From positions 43,328,733 through 43,392,732 of the forward strand of contig NC_092351.1 of the NCBI RefSeq assembly GCF_963676685.1: a stretch of 64,000 nucleotides of DNA. The letters are read 5' to 3'. This stretch comes from Mytilus edulis. Lineage: Eukaryota; Mollusca; Bivalvia; Mytilida; Mytilidae. Position numbers and translations under genes: made by a program. The notes under the pieces were generated by a model, which saw only the letters and a program-made list of their open reading frames with translations, was not told where the DNA came from and ran no database searches. Shown here in pieces: positions 46,505-58,305 of the stretch (position 1 is its first letter; each line of letters begins with the position of its first letter).

Positions 46505-47284
46505 TCTGGTTGGTCGTCTTTATACGCCCGTTTAATAATTAAGTGAATGATCTATTATTTTAGTTTTAGTTTCGGACCTTGATCTCAAAGGAACTCCGAG
46601 TAAAACCCAAAACGGAAAGTCTCCAATCAAATGGCAATTAAAAGGGATCATAAATATTGACACAGATTTGGTCCGAGAACACAATTATTTCGTAGTGCAT
46701 TTCTTTTAGAACATAAATGAAAATAGAAAAAAATCCCACCTGCGCTTTCTCAAAGAAATTTTTACAGTGTGTTGTACTACTTTTGGGACAAATTATATCA
46801 ACATTATAGAAAACTTCATCGGCTCTAACTCAAAATATGGACAATTTTATGTTTTAATAGTGCGTCATGAAATCTTTTGACAGCTTTCGAAGTGCTAATT
46901 TTTAACCTTTTTCAGCTGGACCAAATCACTACTTTCCTTTAAAATTCTGGACCCAAATTTTTTTACAGTGTAATTTCACCCCCCCCCCCCCCCCTTCTTG
47001 CAATTTGAGGCATTAAACATGGAGAAATAAATTTGGAAGGGGTATAAAAGTTAATGGCAAGTAACCTACTACTCAACACTAGGGACTATATATTGAACAT
47101 ATACAGGACGAATAAGCTAGTTCTCGGCTGACTACTACATTTGTTCATAGATAGTTGTTTGAGTGTCGCGTAATACAACCGGATTCCAGTTTACAGGACG
47201 AACAAACATGCAATAGGGCGATACTCAGTCTGCAGAATTGATTCGAATTTGTTAATAAAATAAATGCATGCAAGAGCCTGTAAT
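46505..47284. other. unassigned DNA with a poly(C) run
   Basis: A run of 16 C at 46979-46994. The piece 46610-46650 resembles the start of the 465-665 repeat. No gene. Confidence 0.4.
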
Positions 47285-47545
47285 TCAGTGGTTGTCGTTT
47301 GTTTATGTGTTACATATTTGATTTTCGTTCATTTTTTTTTACATAAATAAGGCCGTTACTTTTCTCGTTTGAATTGTTTTACATTGTCTTATCGGGGTCT
47401 TTTATAGCTGACAATGCGGTATGGGCTTTGCTCATTGTTGGAGGCCGTACGGTGACCTATAGTTGTTAATGTCTGTGTCATTTTGGTCTTTTGTGGATAG
47501 TTGTCTCATTGGCAATCATACCACATCTTCTTTTTTTATAGCATT
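47285..47545 (+). repeat. SINE-like repeat ending 'catcttcttttttta'-type
   Basis: Contains 'ttcagtggttgtcgtttgtt', 'ggaggccgtacggtgaccta' and 'ttgtctcattggcaatcata'. Inverse copy at 22375-22640. Confidence 0.6.
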
Positions 47546-47878
47546 GTAAATATCTTTGAATACAGTGTGCACACATCAAACAGCTGTGCTAATTTATAAA
47601 CAAATAGAAAATAGATATTTCTGACTTCCAAATTTAAAAGAGCTTGTATGACATGTACCAAGGATTTATTTGTATACGGTCTCACTATACGAATCCTCGT
47701 TTACGCATATATAGCATTACCGTTATGTGTACTGAACAGTCATTGAAAGTAGATCTGAATAAAAGCTATAAAAATAACGTAACAATGAAATCTGACTATA
47801 CTATAAGGTTATAACACATATAATAGTTTCACGGAATGAAACCTACTAATGCTCCAAAAATAGTCATTTGGACATGCT

Positions 47879-48743
47879 TTGATACTTTATATGCGCTTGA
47901 ATTTTTACTTGATAACATTTTTGTTCTCTTATGAGATTCCGTATATCATCAAGTTATTGGAATTCCAATGGGGACTAATTAACTGTGCACCACTTATTGC
48001 GGACCTGTTTTTGTATTGTTATGAGTTAAAATTTATGACTAAAATTAGCAAAGACAGATCGAAACAACATTTGATACAAAAAATTAACAACACTTTTAGA
48101 TATTTGGCTCTCAATAATGACGACTTCAGTATGTATACTAAAGAAATCTATCCTGTTGAACTGACTTTAAAAAAGCTAATACTAACAATGACCACTGCCC
48201 TTTTCTCGATCTTGATATCTATATCATTAACGGGAAGCTTAATACAAAAATTTATGATAAAAGAGATGATTTTTCATTTTCTATCGTTAATTATCAATTT
48301 TTAGATGGTGACGTTCCCTGGTCACCATCTATGGTGTTTATATATCTCAACTTGTACGATTCGCTCGTGTACATGTAACAACGTATTAGATTTTAGCGAG
48401 AGAAATTTATGTATTACTGAAAAATTATAACACCAGGGTTTTCGATATCACAAACTAGTGAGAACATTTACTAAATTTTATCATCGGTATTAGGAAATAA
48501 TTCGTAAAATGATATAACTCAACATGCAGACATCTTATACGTTCAGGTATTTCACGGCATCCAATCTTTTATGGTAATATTCTTTACAAAGCACAAAAAT
48601 GTCAGTATTCTCCTCAAAAGCTTACAAAACCTTTAAACAGACTTAAGAAGGGATATAGTTACGATACTGTTGTCAGGTCATTAAAGATTGCATATTTTGA
48701 CTTTAATATTGATTCACTTATAGAGTCTTTGCATCGGAAATAA
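47879..48743 (+). pseudogene. reverse transcriptase, Penelope-like, with catalytic Asp-Asp deleted
   Basis: The motif B part reads CAPLIADLFLYCYELKF. The catalytic motif reads FRYL-ALNNDDF, whereas copy A reads FRYLDDILALNNDDF. Alignment with 8780-8815 shows an exact 12-bp loss between two 'ttgg' repeats (junction 48104-48108), removing D-D-I-L in frame. A one-base deletion at about 48170 then shifts the frame, and a premature stop lies upstream in 'ctcttatgagattcc'. The C-terminal coding region continues, with further damage, to the stop at 48741-48743. This copy is the same subfamily as copy A (NNDDFSMYTKEIYPVEL in both). Confidence 0.65.
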
Positions 48744-49610
48744 ACACATTTATTTAAAAAGAAACAGTTGTTGGCATGACACGGGTTATGTTCTTCTCAT
48801 ATATTTTATGATTGTATGATACTAAACCTCTGACGGGAGGCATTGTGCCTGATATTCATATGATGAAGACATAATCTTTCAATCAGTTTAATTGATGTCT
48901 GGAGCTGGCATGTCACTGAGTTAACTGCTAGTAGTCTGTTGTTATGCCCCACCTAAGATAGTAGAGGGGCATTATATTTTCTGGTCTGTGGGTACGTTCG
49001 TCCGTTCGTTCGTCCCGCTTCAGGTTAAAGTTTGTGGTCAAGGTAGTTTTTGATGAAGTAGAAGTCCAATCAACTTGAAACTTAGTACACGTTCCCTATG
49101 ATATGATCTTTCTAATTTTAATGCCAAATTAGAGTTTTTACCCCAATTTCACGGTCCACTGAACATAGAAAATGATAGTGCGAGTGGGGCATCCGTGCAC
49201 TTGGGACACATTCTTGTTATTTATGTATTATTGTCATTTTATTTATTTTCTTTTGTTACATCTTCTGACATCGGACTCGGACTTCTCTCATTGCAGTGAA
49301 CTGAATTTTAATGTGCGCATTGTTAAGCGTTTACTTTTCTACATTGGCTAGAGGTATAGGGGGAGAGTTGAGATCTCATAAATATGTTTAACCCCGTCGC
49401 AATTTTGCGCCTGTCCCAAGTCAGGAGCCTCTAGCCTTTGTTAGTCTTGTATGATTTTTAGTTTTAGTTTCTTGTCAGTGAATAATTCTGTGTTTAGTAT
49501 GACGTCCATCAGCACTGTACTAGTATACATATTTTTTAAGGGGCCAGCTGAAGGACGCCTCCGGGTGCGGAAGTGTCTCGTTACATTGAATACCCATTGG
49601 TGGCCTTCTG
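48744..49610 (+). repeat. 3' untranslated region of the PLE, interrupted by a MITE
   Basis: Follows the text of 9436-10010 closely ('tgttggcatgacacgggtta', 'gtcccaagtcaggagcctct', 'ggggccagctgaaggac'). It stops at 'ggccttctg' without the usual 'tctcaatttta' end. The interval 48945-49218 is inserted. Confidence 0.65.
48945..49218 (+). mobile_element. MITE with 'tgccccacc' end, copy 2
   Basis: In copy A the target reads 'ctgttgttatttatg' without interruption. Here the element sits after 'ctgttgttat' and before 'atttatg'. Because the element's own end is 'cttgtt', the target duplication is ambiguous and could be 2 to 7 bp. Otherwise same structure as 45719-46024, with a shorter (ttcg)n tract. 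Confidence 0.7.
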
Positions 49611-49932
49611 TATAAAACCCGAAAACAATCTCCGACGCAGAGCTCACATCCGTTCCTTACTTACACTAAATATATTGCCCTTTCGCCCTAATTACATATT
49701 CGCCCTAGGTTGTTCGTTCGCCTTTGTGTCTGTTTTATTTGATTTTGCAAATTGAAAGTAGAAAAAGTTATATTTTACTTCAGGGCTTGTATTATTCGTG
49801 CCATGGCCCCCTTTTACTACATGGCAAACTGTACTCAAAGATATAAACAATTTCACATTACTACAAATCAAAGATTAAAATCTAAAGATCTATCAGTCGT
49901 ATAACGTAACGGTACACACAGACACAGGCACT

Positions 49933-50062
49933 TGTTTTCTATCCATGGCAAGATCTACTATCCCTATATATTACGAGAAGGTGGCTAACATTGTAATAGC
50001 TACTTCCACTTCCAAACTTCGTAATATATAGGGATAGTAGATCTTGCCATGGATAGAAAACA
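49933..50062. repeat. long hairpin, 44-bp arms
   Basis: Arms 49933-49976 and 50019-50062 ('tgttttctatccatggcaag...' and inverse) pair perfectly around a 42-nt loop. Confidence 0.8.
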
Positions 50063-50233
50063 TTACCTTGTGTAATGGTACCCAAATTTGCACCGAGTAC
50101 CTAAATTGCACCTTTTTAGCAAAAATAGCAGCGAAAAATCTTGCAAGATTTCCTAGAGATTAAACAATTTGTATGTTCATGATTTGATACTATGTACATC
50201 TTTCAACATAGGAAAAATATTTAGATATATACT

Positions 50234-50437
50234 AAACGTTCACAGTATTTATCAACAGATTGGAAATTAGCAAAACCTAGATGTAAGACTTCTTTTCGAT
50301 TAAGACATTTCTCACAACGTATTATTAATGATTGGAATAACCTACCAGTTGAAGTTATTTCATCAAAAACTGTGGAAGCTTTTAAAACTAGTATAGACCG
50401 TCATTGGGAGTCAGTCATGTATCAGTTAAGTAATTGA
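50234..50437 (+). pseudogene. non-LTR retrotransposon ORF2 C-terminal fragment
   Basis: A 67-codon open frame encodes SFRLRHFSQRIINDWNNLP, then EVISSKTVEAFKTSIDRHW, and ends at TGA. The pattern F-S-x-R-x-I-N-x-W-N-x-L-P ... S-V/T-x-x-F-K-x-x-[IL]-D-x-x-W is the well-known C-terminal end of CR1/Jockey-like LINE polymerases. No upstream domain is present, as expected from 5' truncation. The region lies between weak inverted sequences ('ggtacccaaatttgcacc' near 50079 and its counterpart near 51015). Confidence 0.65.
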
Positions 50438-50439
50438 TG

Positions 50440-51160
50440 AGGACACAAATAGTTTTTTATATTACTTTTTAATTGTGTGAAATATTGCACCAAATCATGC
50501 AGGATTGATGATTGTATCAGTTTTGAAAGTGTACCAAAATATGGCGGGCTAAAAAGGATAGGATCCTTCCATATGAGCCCCACAACGATCTTACAGATGA
50601 AGTCGATTAATGTGTTTACTGAAAAAGCAAAATGTACGAAAATGTCGCCATGTGACGTCACCAAAACGTCATTTAAACAAAATTAGCAAATACAATATGT
50701 TACAAGTATCCATTTCTTAAAAAAATGAAGAGTAAGCATGGACTAATATCCAATTGTTCAAAATATTTGAAGAAATTAAACAAAAGCTCTGTTATTCCAG
50801 TTAAGCATGGATGCAATTTGGGTACAGTAACTCCTCATTACAGAATCATTGATGGTTTGGAGGTCAGTTAAAACCAATTTTTCTATGATTCCACATGGAT
50901 TCAATATTAAATTGGTCAAACCATATGGTAAATAATGATACATCTACAAAATAAACTCAGAATGAAAACTTTTGTCTGAAGAATAAATAAATGTACATGT
51001 AGGTTAAAAAAAGTCAAAAGAGGCGCAATTTTGGGTACCCTCACGTTATACACATTATTTTTTTTGTTTATATTAAGGATTTGTATAGAAAGATATCTAA
51101 CTGTACAAATCCTTGTATACATGTATCATTTTATTTTTAAAAATTCAGCTGTTCTGTATG
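50440..51160. other. unassigned DNA between LINE fragment and repeat
   Basis: No supported gene. 'gcaatttgggtac' motifs recur at 50813 and (inverted) near 50080. Confidence 0.35.
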
Positions 51161-51164
51161 CATG

Positions 51165-51595
51165 TAGATGGCCGCCACGGCTAAAAATAGAACATAGGGG
51201 TAAAATTCAGTTTTTGGCTTATAACTCAAATATCAAAGCATTTAAAGTAAATCTGACATGAAGTAAAATTGTTTATCAGGTCAAGATCTATCTGCCCTGA
51301 AATTTTCAGATGAATCGGACAACCGATTGTTGGGTTGATGCCCCTGAATTGGTAATTTTAAGGAAATTTTGCTGTTTTTGGTTATTATCTTGAATATTAT
51401 TATAGATAGAGATAGACTGTAAAAAGCAATAAATGTCGGCAAAGTAAGATCTACAAATAATTCAGCATGACGGAAATGGTCAGTTGACCCCTTTAGGAGT
51501 TGTTGCCCTTTATAGTCAATTTTTAACCATTTTTCGTAAATCTTAGTAATCTTTTACAAAAATCTTCTCCTCTGAAACTACTGGGCCAAGTTCAT
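51165..51595 (-). repeat. fragment of the 502-bp-unit bivalve repeat, inverted
   Basis: Reads 'cagtttttggcttataactc', 'aggtcaagatctatctgccc' and 'agttgacccctttaggagtt', the reverse complement of 10130-10540. Confidence 0.7.
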
Positions 51596-51599
51596 TATA

Positions 51600-52260
51600 G
51601 ATAGAAATAATTGTAAGCAGCAAGAATGTTCAGTAAAGTAAGATGTACAAACACATCACCATCACCAAAACACAATTTTGTCATGAATCCATCTGCGTCC
51701 TTTGTTTAATATTCACATAATAAATTAATAAATAAATAATTATTTTATTATAGTGTCACATATTTGATCAGACAATATATATATACAACAATTCATAATA
51801 CAAACAGAGATCAAATATCCAGCCTTAGAATAGACTTATGAGACACTTTAAAACACATCAGACAACTGTACATTTATATAAAAAATAAAATGAGCATTTC
51901 TTTATAAAAAATTCAAAAATAATTACTGGTTTATCACATTAAGTAAACTGCTTTTAAAATATTTACTAGTAAAAGTATCAATTAATATTAGATAGACTAT
52001 TTTAATAAAGAGATTACAGATTAAAAACATAAGCAATGTTTAAAAGGTTTTGCCAATAACCGGATACACTTCTTTAATAAAAACTAACAAAAAGAAAAAG
52101 AACAAAAAAAAGAAATATTTCTAGGGAGACAAAAATAATTTAAATGTGATGATATAAAATAAATGATCTACCTAAAAATATCCGTACTTAAAAGTAACAA
52201 TAATAACAATCATAGTAAAAAGACTTTAAAAATATAACTATGAAAAATATATGTTAACAT
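51600..52260 (-). other. presumed 3' untranslated region of the minus-strand LINE
   Basis: A+T-rich, with 'aaattaataaataaataatt' near 51722. It lies directly downstream of the LINE coding end at 52261. The 3' boundary is not defined. Confidence 0.35.
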
Positions 52261-54770
52261 TCAAATAAATTTCTTTCTTCTCTGATAAAAATTGAAAAGT
52301 GCGTAATATGATAATGAGGATTGTATTTCTTTACATTTCATAAGACTGATAAATTGACTGTCAATATCAAGAGTATCAAAGTTTTCTATAAAGTTTTTGG
52401 CTCGAGAAAATAAATTATATCTTAAGTCATCATACATAGTGCAGTTCATTAAAAAATGTTTCTCGTTTTCTAAGACGTCATCCGGACAGAATTTACAACT
52501 TCTTTCATTAACTGGTATTTGCGGTCGTGCGTATCGGCCTGTCTCGATTGACAACGGAAGCGATCCACTTCGGAACAGGGCAACAACTCGTTGGACCGAT
52601 CTCGGCAACTGAAGTTTCAAATATTTTTCTGTTTCTACTTTTTCTTTGTATTGTCTATATGTACGTAGTTTATTGCTGTTTGGATTATTCTTGTCATTAA
52701 AAAGTTCGCTAACAAATTCGTCGTTGTCTACAATAATTACGCGCTCATAAATTGTTCTAATCGCAGTTTTTGTCGTGATGTTGTTATCGTTTACTATGTC
52801 CGTAGCATTACACTTTTGTATCATTTTGCTAACTTGGTAGTACCATCCCTTACGCCTATTTGCAATCCATGCTGATATCTTACGGGTAATACGGACATCA
52901 TCAGATCTAGTAATTCGACACATCAGACGAATACAAGCAATACGCTGTTTGGTAAAACACGAGGACCATCCAATGTCACCTCTTACGGCGGTGTTTGATG
53001 TATATTTACCAGCTGACAAGAATAACTTAGATGCTTTATTCTGAATCGAATTAATCACTGAAAATGTTTTAGTTCCCCAAATGGCTGCTCCGTAGAATAA
53101 AACGGGTTCTACCATAGTGGAATATAATTTTGTGTACACACTGTGAGTCATTCCACCAGCACTAATGAACTTTCCATATAGCGCGCCTAGTGCCCTGCTA
53201 GCTGACTTCGAAAGTTCCTTAACTGCTTTGTCCATAGTCAAATGCTCGTCGAACCATATGCCCAAGTATTTGTATGAAGAAGTGTACTCAATATCCAAGT
53301 CGGAACATTTGAATGGGAAGTCCGATCGACTGACAGGTTTATTCCTGAAATGGATAACGTTGCTTTTGATTGGATTTATATCAATTTTTCATTCACGGCA
53401 TCACTCCGAAACAGTATCTAACATCTTCTGGAGACTTTCCTCGTCCGGAGCAATCAGTGCGATGTCATCTGCATATAAAAGTATACTCAGCATAGTATCA
53501 TCGATGCGAACACCACAATCTAGATTATTGATACGTTCAGTAAGGTCGTTGATGTAGGCGGCAAATAATGTGGGAGACAATAAACAGCCTTGCTTAACTC
53601 CGCAGTCCACATTAAACCATGGTGTATGTCTGTCATTGACACGAACTGTACATCTAACATTCTCATATAAGGACTGTAAAGCAGACAGAAATTTGCCACT
53701 TATTCCAAATTTTCGAAGTTTAAACCACAACAAATTTCTTGGTACAGAGTCAAAAGCTTTCCGCATATCAATAAAACTAACAAAAGTTGAATGTTTTGAA
53801 ATTTTCCTATTTGAAATAACGCTAAATAAACTCCAAATATGCTCTTCACAACTACGTTTGCTGCGGAATCCATTCTGCTCCTCACAAAGGATATTGTTTT
53901 CTTCAAAAAAACCTTCAGGCGGTTGTTTAGTACACTGCAATATATCTTACTGGGTACGGACACAAGCGTTATTCCCCGATAATTTGATGGTAGTCGGTTG
54001 TCTTGTGTTCCTGGTTTGAGTATTGGATTAACTATCCCTTGGGTCCATTGCTCAGGTACTTTACCCAGTTCAAAGCAGCCGTTACAGATAACATATAACA
54101 GTTCAATTCCGATTTCATTTTTGAGCATTTCCGCTGGTATTTCATCGCATCCAGCCGCTTTCCGAAGTTTAGCTTGCTCTACAGCAATAACGATTTCTTC
54201 CCGTGTAAAAGCACAGTTTAGGTCCATTTGGTCATTTTCCGCAGAATACTCAGGTGTAGTGGCGTTCAAATTATAAGAAAATAATGTCTCAAAATCTGAC
54301 TCCCATTTATTCAGCACAATTTTTTCATCAGTGTTTATGTTTCCATCCGAGTCAACTACTTCCCACGGGATTTGATTTTTCCTTTCATTTGCAATGCCAA
54401 GTTTTCCAATGCTTTTCCAAAATTCACGTTTGTTTGTCGATTTAAGTTTTTCATGTAGTTCATTTTCCCTCTGAATTTGGTATTTTCAGTACAATAATTT
54501 TCTTTTAAAAGTTTCTTTTTGTGCGGTGGGCCCTTAAATTTCAACCATTTCTTTTCGCACTCGCATGATAAGTTCCATTGCGTTTGAAATGTTTGGTTCC
54601 AGTACGGCTTGTAAAAGGACTTCGAACTTTTGTTTTAATGTTTTTGTTGAAGAAGCGGTAGTTTTGTCTCCATTTCGTTCATTATCAATTTATGAAATTC
54701 GTCATATGCGTTTTGTACATTTTGATCTAAATATACGGAGTGTTCAATTTTCTCAATAGACCAAGGTGAG
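52261..54770 (-). pseudogene. non-LTR retrotransposon (LINE) reverse transcriptase, decayed
   Basis: Reading leftward: a linker (IEHSVYLDQNVQNAYDEF near 54750), a KREFWKSIGKLGIANE block (about 54420), then the reverse-transcriptase domain with KAAGCDEIPAEML, NYRGITLVSVPSKIYCSVL, CEEQNGFRSKRSCEEHIW, FIDMRKAFDSVPR (motif A), GVKQGCLLSPTLFAAYIND (motif B) and LLYADDIALIAP (motif C, intact). The thumb and C-terminal region YKYLGIWFDEHL follows, then a terminal zinc-knuckle-like C-x2-C-x8-H-x4-C, ending at 52261. Damage: a stop and frame change near 54640, a frame change between 54480 and 54420, a shift at the seven-A run 53905-53911, and two in-frame TGA codons at 53401-53403 and 53389-53391. The endonuclease domain is missing, and the 5' end abuts a repeat end at 54764-54795. 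Confidence 0.75.
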
Positions 54771-54795
54771 CGACACAGGCTCTTTAAAGCCTCTA
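54764..54795. repeat. isolated end of a bivalve repeat
   Basis: 'aaggtgagcgacacaggctc' followed by 'tttaaagcctct', the inverse of the end at 23750-23772. It sits exactly at the junction of two LINE fragments. Confidence 0.55.
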
Positions 54796-55302
54796 GTTAT
54801 ATATTGCCAAAATGATTTTGGTTTTCCCTCAAGTTGATGATTGATGATTTCTTCCATATAATACTTTAGGCTTTCCTAATTTCTCTTTTTGTATTTCTCT
54901 TTGAGGGTCTGATTCTCAATATATTAAGCTTTATTAAATGCTCATCTTTGGTTTTGTTTTGCATAAACTATCAATTTCTTTATTTGCCCAAGGATATGTA
55001 TATTTAGATTTTGTCATTTTACCTATATTTTCATGGAAATATTTTATTATTCCATCTTTAAACTTAATCCACCACTGATCTATAGTAAGTTCTAATGTGG
55101 TCTGGCTTAGCAGATCATATGTAAATGATTTGGTAATGTTTTTATTTTTTTCTAAATCTAATTGTATGGGGGCAATGCGTAGCTCTTTCTTATTTGTAGG
55201 CTTACAAATGGTATCTACCAAAACAATGTTGTGATCCGATATGCCGGGTATTGATTTTATTTTAGCTATGAGAGTTGGTTGGTTGGTACAAAATATGTCT
55301 AA
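54796..55302 (-). pseudogene. second LINE fragment: end of the APE endonuclease domain and linker
   Basis: From right to left the frame gives DIFCTNQPTLIAKIKSIPGI then SDHNIVLVD, matching the last conserved block of APE-type LINE endonucleases (the S-D-H motif). It continues through FKDGIIKYFHENIG and YTYPWANKEIDSLCKTKPKM, typical of the endonuclease-to-RT linker. Beyond 54934 it continues out of frame with blocks resembling 'KYYMEEIINHQLEG' and 'KPKSFWQYI'. The part of the open frame upstream of 55302 belongs to an abutting PLE tail, not to this element. It differs from the LINE at 52261-54770, so it is a separate insertion. Confidence 0.6.
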
Positions 55303-56222
55303 AAGAGGGACGAAAGATACCAGAGGGACAGTCAAACTCATAAATCGAAAATAAACTGACAACATCATGGCTAAATATGAAAAAGACAAAGAATAGAACA
55401 CATGACACAACATAGAAAACTAAAGAATAAGCAACACGAACCCCCCCCCCTCCCCCCCCCCCCCAAAAAAAAAAATAGGGGTGAACTCAGGAACTCGGAA
55501 GGGTAAGCAGATCCTGCTCCACATGTGGCATCCGTCGTGTTGCTTATGTAATAACAAATCCGGTAAATAGTCTAATCCGGTAGGTCACAGTCGTGAAAGG
55601 GTAGGGGATTGTAGTTACGACGTAAGGAACATATCCGATATTATTCCATAACGGTCAACCAACTCGTGATGGCGTCCGTAAAATTTACGAAGGGATTATA
55701 ATAGCTTCCTTGTGAGCAGCAACCCTCTATCAAGAAAATCATGATAGGAAATGCAAGCACGGGAATATCGTATCAATTGGGAGATATATACCCCGTATGC
55801 AGGTGCTGCTGGAATGTTGCTGCTTAGAAATGGAAAGTTCACAATTGGGAAGCTGAAATCATCTCTTTTATCGTAAAGTTTTGTTTTCAATCGACCTCAA
55901 AAGTCAGATATGAGACCGACTTAACTGTATCTTTAGTATCTTTTATAAAATGGAAAAAGGAAATGGGGAATGTGTCAAAGCGACAACATCCCGACCACAG
56001 AGCAGACAACAGCCGAACGCCACCAATGGGTCTCTGTAGTTCGATAGGATAGATGCGTTCCACATAGTCACCAAATCTTGAATTATTTAGTGAAAGAACA
56101 TCATCTTTTTAGCGGAAAGTAGAGTTAAAGGATATCGTTAACTTCTTATCTTTCTTTCTAAGAAGTTCCTGTATGAAGTCAGCCTCATAATGATAAAGAA
56201 ACAAGTCTGCAAGAAGAGCCTA
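55303..56222 (-). pseudogene. Penelope-like element, third reverse-transcriptase copy, internally deleted
   Basis: The 3' untranslated text at 55303-55620 ('gagggacgaaagatacca', 'gggtaagcagatcctgctcc') is followed by coding pieces on the minus strand. One is 55696-55890 with TKLYDKRDDFSFPIVNFPF and YGVYISQLIRYSRACISYHD. Another is 56100-56220, with the region before the catalytic motif. A deletion near 55696 removed the C-terminal part, and 55946-56035 is an inserted SINE-like tail. It is closest to the copy at 44255-45147. A poly(C) tract with one T interruption occupies 55441-55464. Confidence 0.65.
55946..56035 (-). repeat. PLE/SINE 3' tail inserted in a PLE copy
   Basis: 'aaatggaaaaaggaaatggg' to 'aacgccaccaatgggtct' is the inverse of the tail at 46411-46501 and splits the reverse-transcriptase sequence. 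Confidence 0.6.
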
Positions 56223-57045
56223 AAATATTATCTTTCCTGGTAGGAAAATTTGTGACCCTAAACTTAGCACACAGGAAAAAGGCATCACTCGACTAAGATA
56301 ATTTTTGTTTTAAAGTAAAGTAGATTTATATTTTTAAACTTTATAATATTGTGTGTTTTTATGACAACTAAAAATTATCGCAAAACTTTATTTCCTTTTT
56401 AGTCTTTCACTTCATGCTAAATATCATCATGAGTATTGTATTTTTTTCGTTGATTTTGTAATTTTCTAGAACTCGCGATACCTCTTGTAGATTGGTGGTT
56501 GTTGTAGTTGATGATTTTGGTGGCTAGTGTTTCTACAATACTTCTGGAATTTCAATAGACTCGGTGTTTGATCCATCACTGTCTGTTTCACTTTCAGATG
56601 AGCTTTTGTTTTCGTTAGACATTGTATTCTTTCTTTTTTGTTTGAACACCAAAGCATGGACAATCTGCCTGCTCTGCTTGTGACATGGACACTTGCACTC
56701 CTTGCAGACCAAATCATTTTGACAATCTCAAACGTTGATGCCATTTTGTAAACATTTATTTCATACAAGATTGTGATTTGATGATGGCTTTTGGTCTTTA
56801 TGTTAGACCACGGCTCTTTATTTGCCTCTTTCAAATTGATAGATTGCGGTCCCCCATTTGGCAGTAAGTTAGTTTTTATTTTTCCGAAATGATCATAGAA
56901 TGTCGAAGACAGCACTAGTGGTCTATTTAAACAATTCAAGCTATGCAGTGTTTTCCCTCGTTTGTAGTATCATCTAAATAAATTTCAATGCCGATAGTAG
57001 TTTTTTTTTAATGTTTTTTACTTTAACGTATCTGAGCTTTTGAAT
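56223..57045 (-). other. unassigned DNA with overlapping minus-strand frames
   Basis: Two frames are open here: 56466-56939, and a shorter one at about 56533-56724. The shorter one reads DCQNDLVCKECKCPCHKQ near its start and has a Ser/Asp/Glu-rich end (SSSESETDSDGSNTESIE). The shorter frame has the more protein-like composition, with a Cys cluster C-x2-C-x-C-x-C. I recognise no family, and no splice signals decide. Confidence 0.25.
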
Positions 57046-57049
57046 AGTT

Positions 57050-57465
57050 TCAGTCAAAAGCTGTCCAAATATACATAACAGTATTACGTCCAAATGTCCA
57101 TTAACCTTAAAGTCGCTTTCGGTGTTTTAAGTAGGGCGAAAGTGCGAGCGATGTAGTCAATGTATTCTGTATTGAAATTTTACATTCGACCTGCCTTTTC
57201 ACAGCCCTAATCATATAACTTGCACAAATATATGCATAATTGTGAAATGGTTTATAACTGTTGTCTCTGCATTTCTAGTGTACAATATCCCATGATCTCG
57301 AAATATATCTTGTCACATCTTCGTAATTAAAGACGAGAAGACAGACTTGTTTAGTGCCAAACTGAAGTCAGTTTCGATACGCTGAACAAGGTGCGGACTG
57401 TTCGTAAAAGTACTTCGCCATTCAGTATTTACACCTAACGATGAAAATTAGGTACTGATAAAAGT
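57050..57465 (+). repeat. diverged duplicate pair, copy 1
   Basis: Shares collinear blocks with 63250-63815: 'atgtccattaac', 'aagtagggcgaaa', 'gcacaaatatatgcataatt' against 'gcataatt', and 'atatcttgtca'. Low-grade similarity over about 400 bp; unknown nature. Confidence 0.4.
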
Positions 57466-57469
57466 ATTC

Positions 57470-58300
57470 TGCTAGTAGACATGTTCACCATACGCCGATA
57501 CCGAAACTAAAATAAGTAGTGAGATGAATGGAAATGTTTATAATGATAATTAACTCAACCCTTTTACTTTATTATATTGCTTGAAATTTGAATACACAAG
57601 ACGGAGTATTGCTTCAATTCATCACGACAAAAAAAACCACAGAAAATTATAGATTGAGGAGCAAGATTTGTTTTATTAAAAGACATTTACCTATAATTTA
57701 TTTACTTGTGATGGCAGTTCCTCTCTTGGCATTTCCAGTAAATGCTCGTTATCTGCCAGTTCTATCTTTTTCTGTGATAGTCCATCTTTAAGCTTTCTAG
57801 AAAGGAGTAGGTCCAGTAAGACCCCTTTTTGGTCCCAAAATATAGCAGTTTTACAAAAGAATGTAAACTTTTAGTTATTTATTGGACAGTAGAATGCTTC
57901 TGCTACATAAATATGGACTGTTTTTGACAATACAATGCACATATATCGGGTACTAGCACCATTAAATCATGCTAAATTACTGAAATCTTCACAGTTCTAG
58001 CATTTTTGTTAAATTTTAGACGGTTTTCGTGTAAAACGAAAGTGGCCGCATTCGTGTTCATCCTTAATATTGAAACGTAAGTTGTATTTTATGATAATAC
58101 ATAACATATATAAAGGTTGGGGATGAACACGGATGCGGCCACTTTCATTTTTGACAAAAACTATCAGAAAAGTGACATTTTGTGGCATATTTGATAGATT
58201 TTTCATATTTGAGCTTGAATCGGATCGTTATTAATGACTAAATCAGTTAAAATCTTTCACATAAACTAATTGATTCAAATGAAATAGACACTTCACCTCC
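57470..58300. other. unassigned DNA with a hairpin
   Basis: No gene. Hairpin arms 58038-58063 and 58121-58146 ('gaaagtggccgcattcgtgt...') pair at 25 of 26 positions across a 57-nt loop. Confidence 0.5.
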
Positions 58301-58305
58301 GGATG

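Noticed and set aside
52397-54276. Plus-strand open frames of 71 to 149 codons over the LINE
   Set aside because: They are antisense shadows of the minus-strand reverse transcriptase, which has clear motifs.
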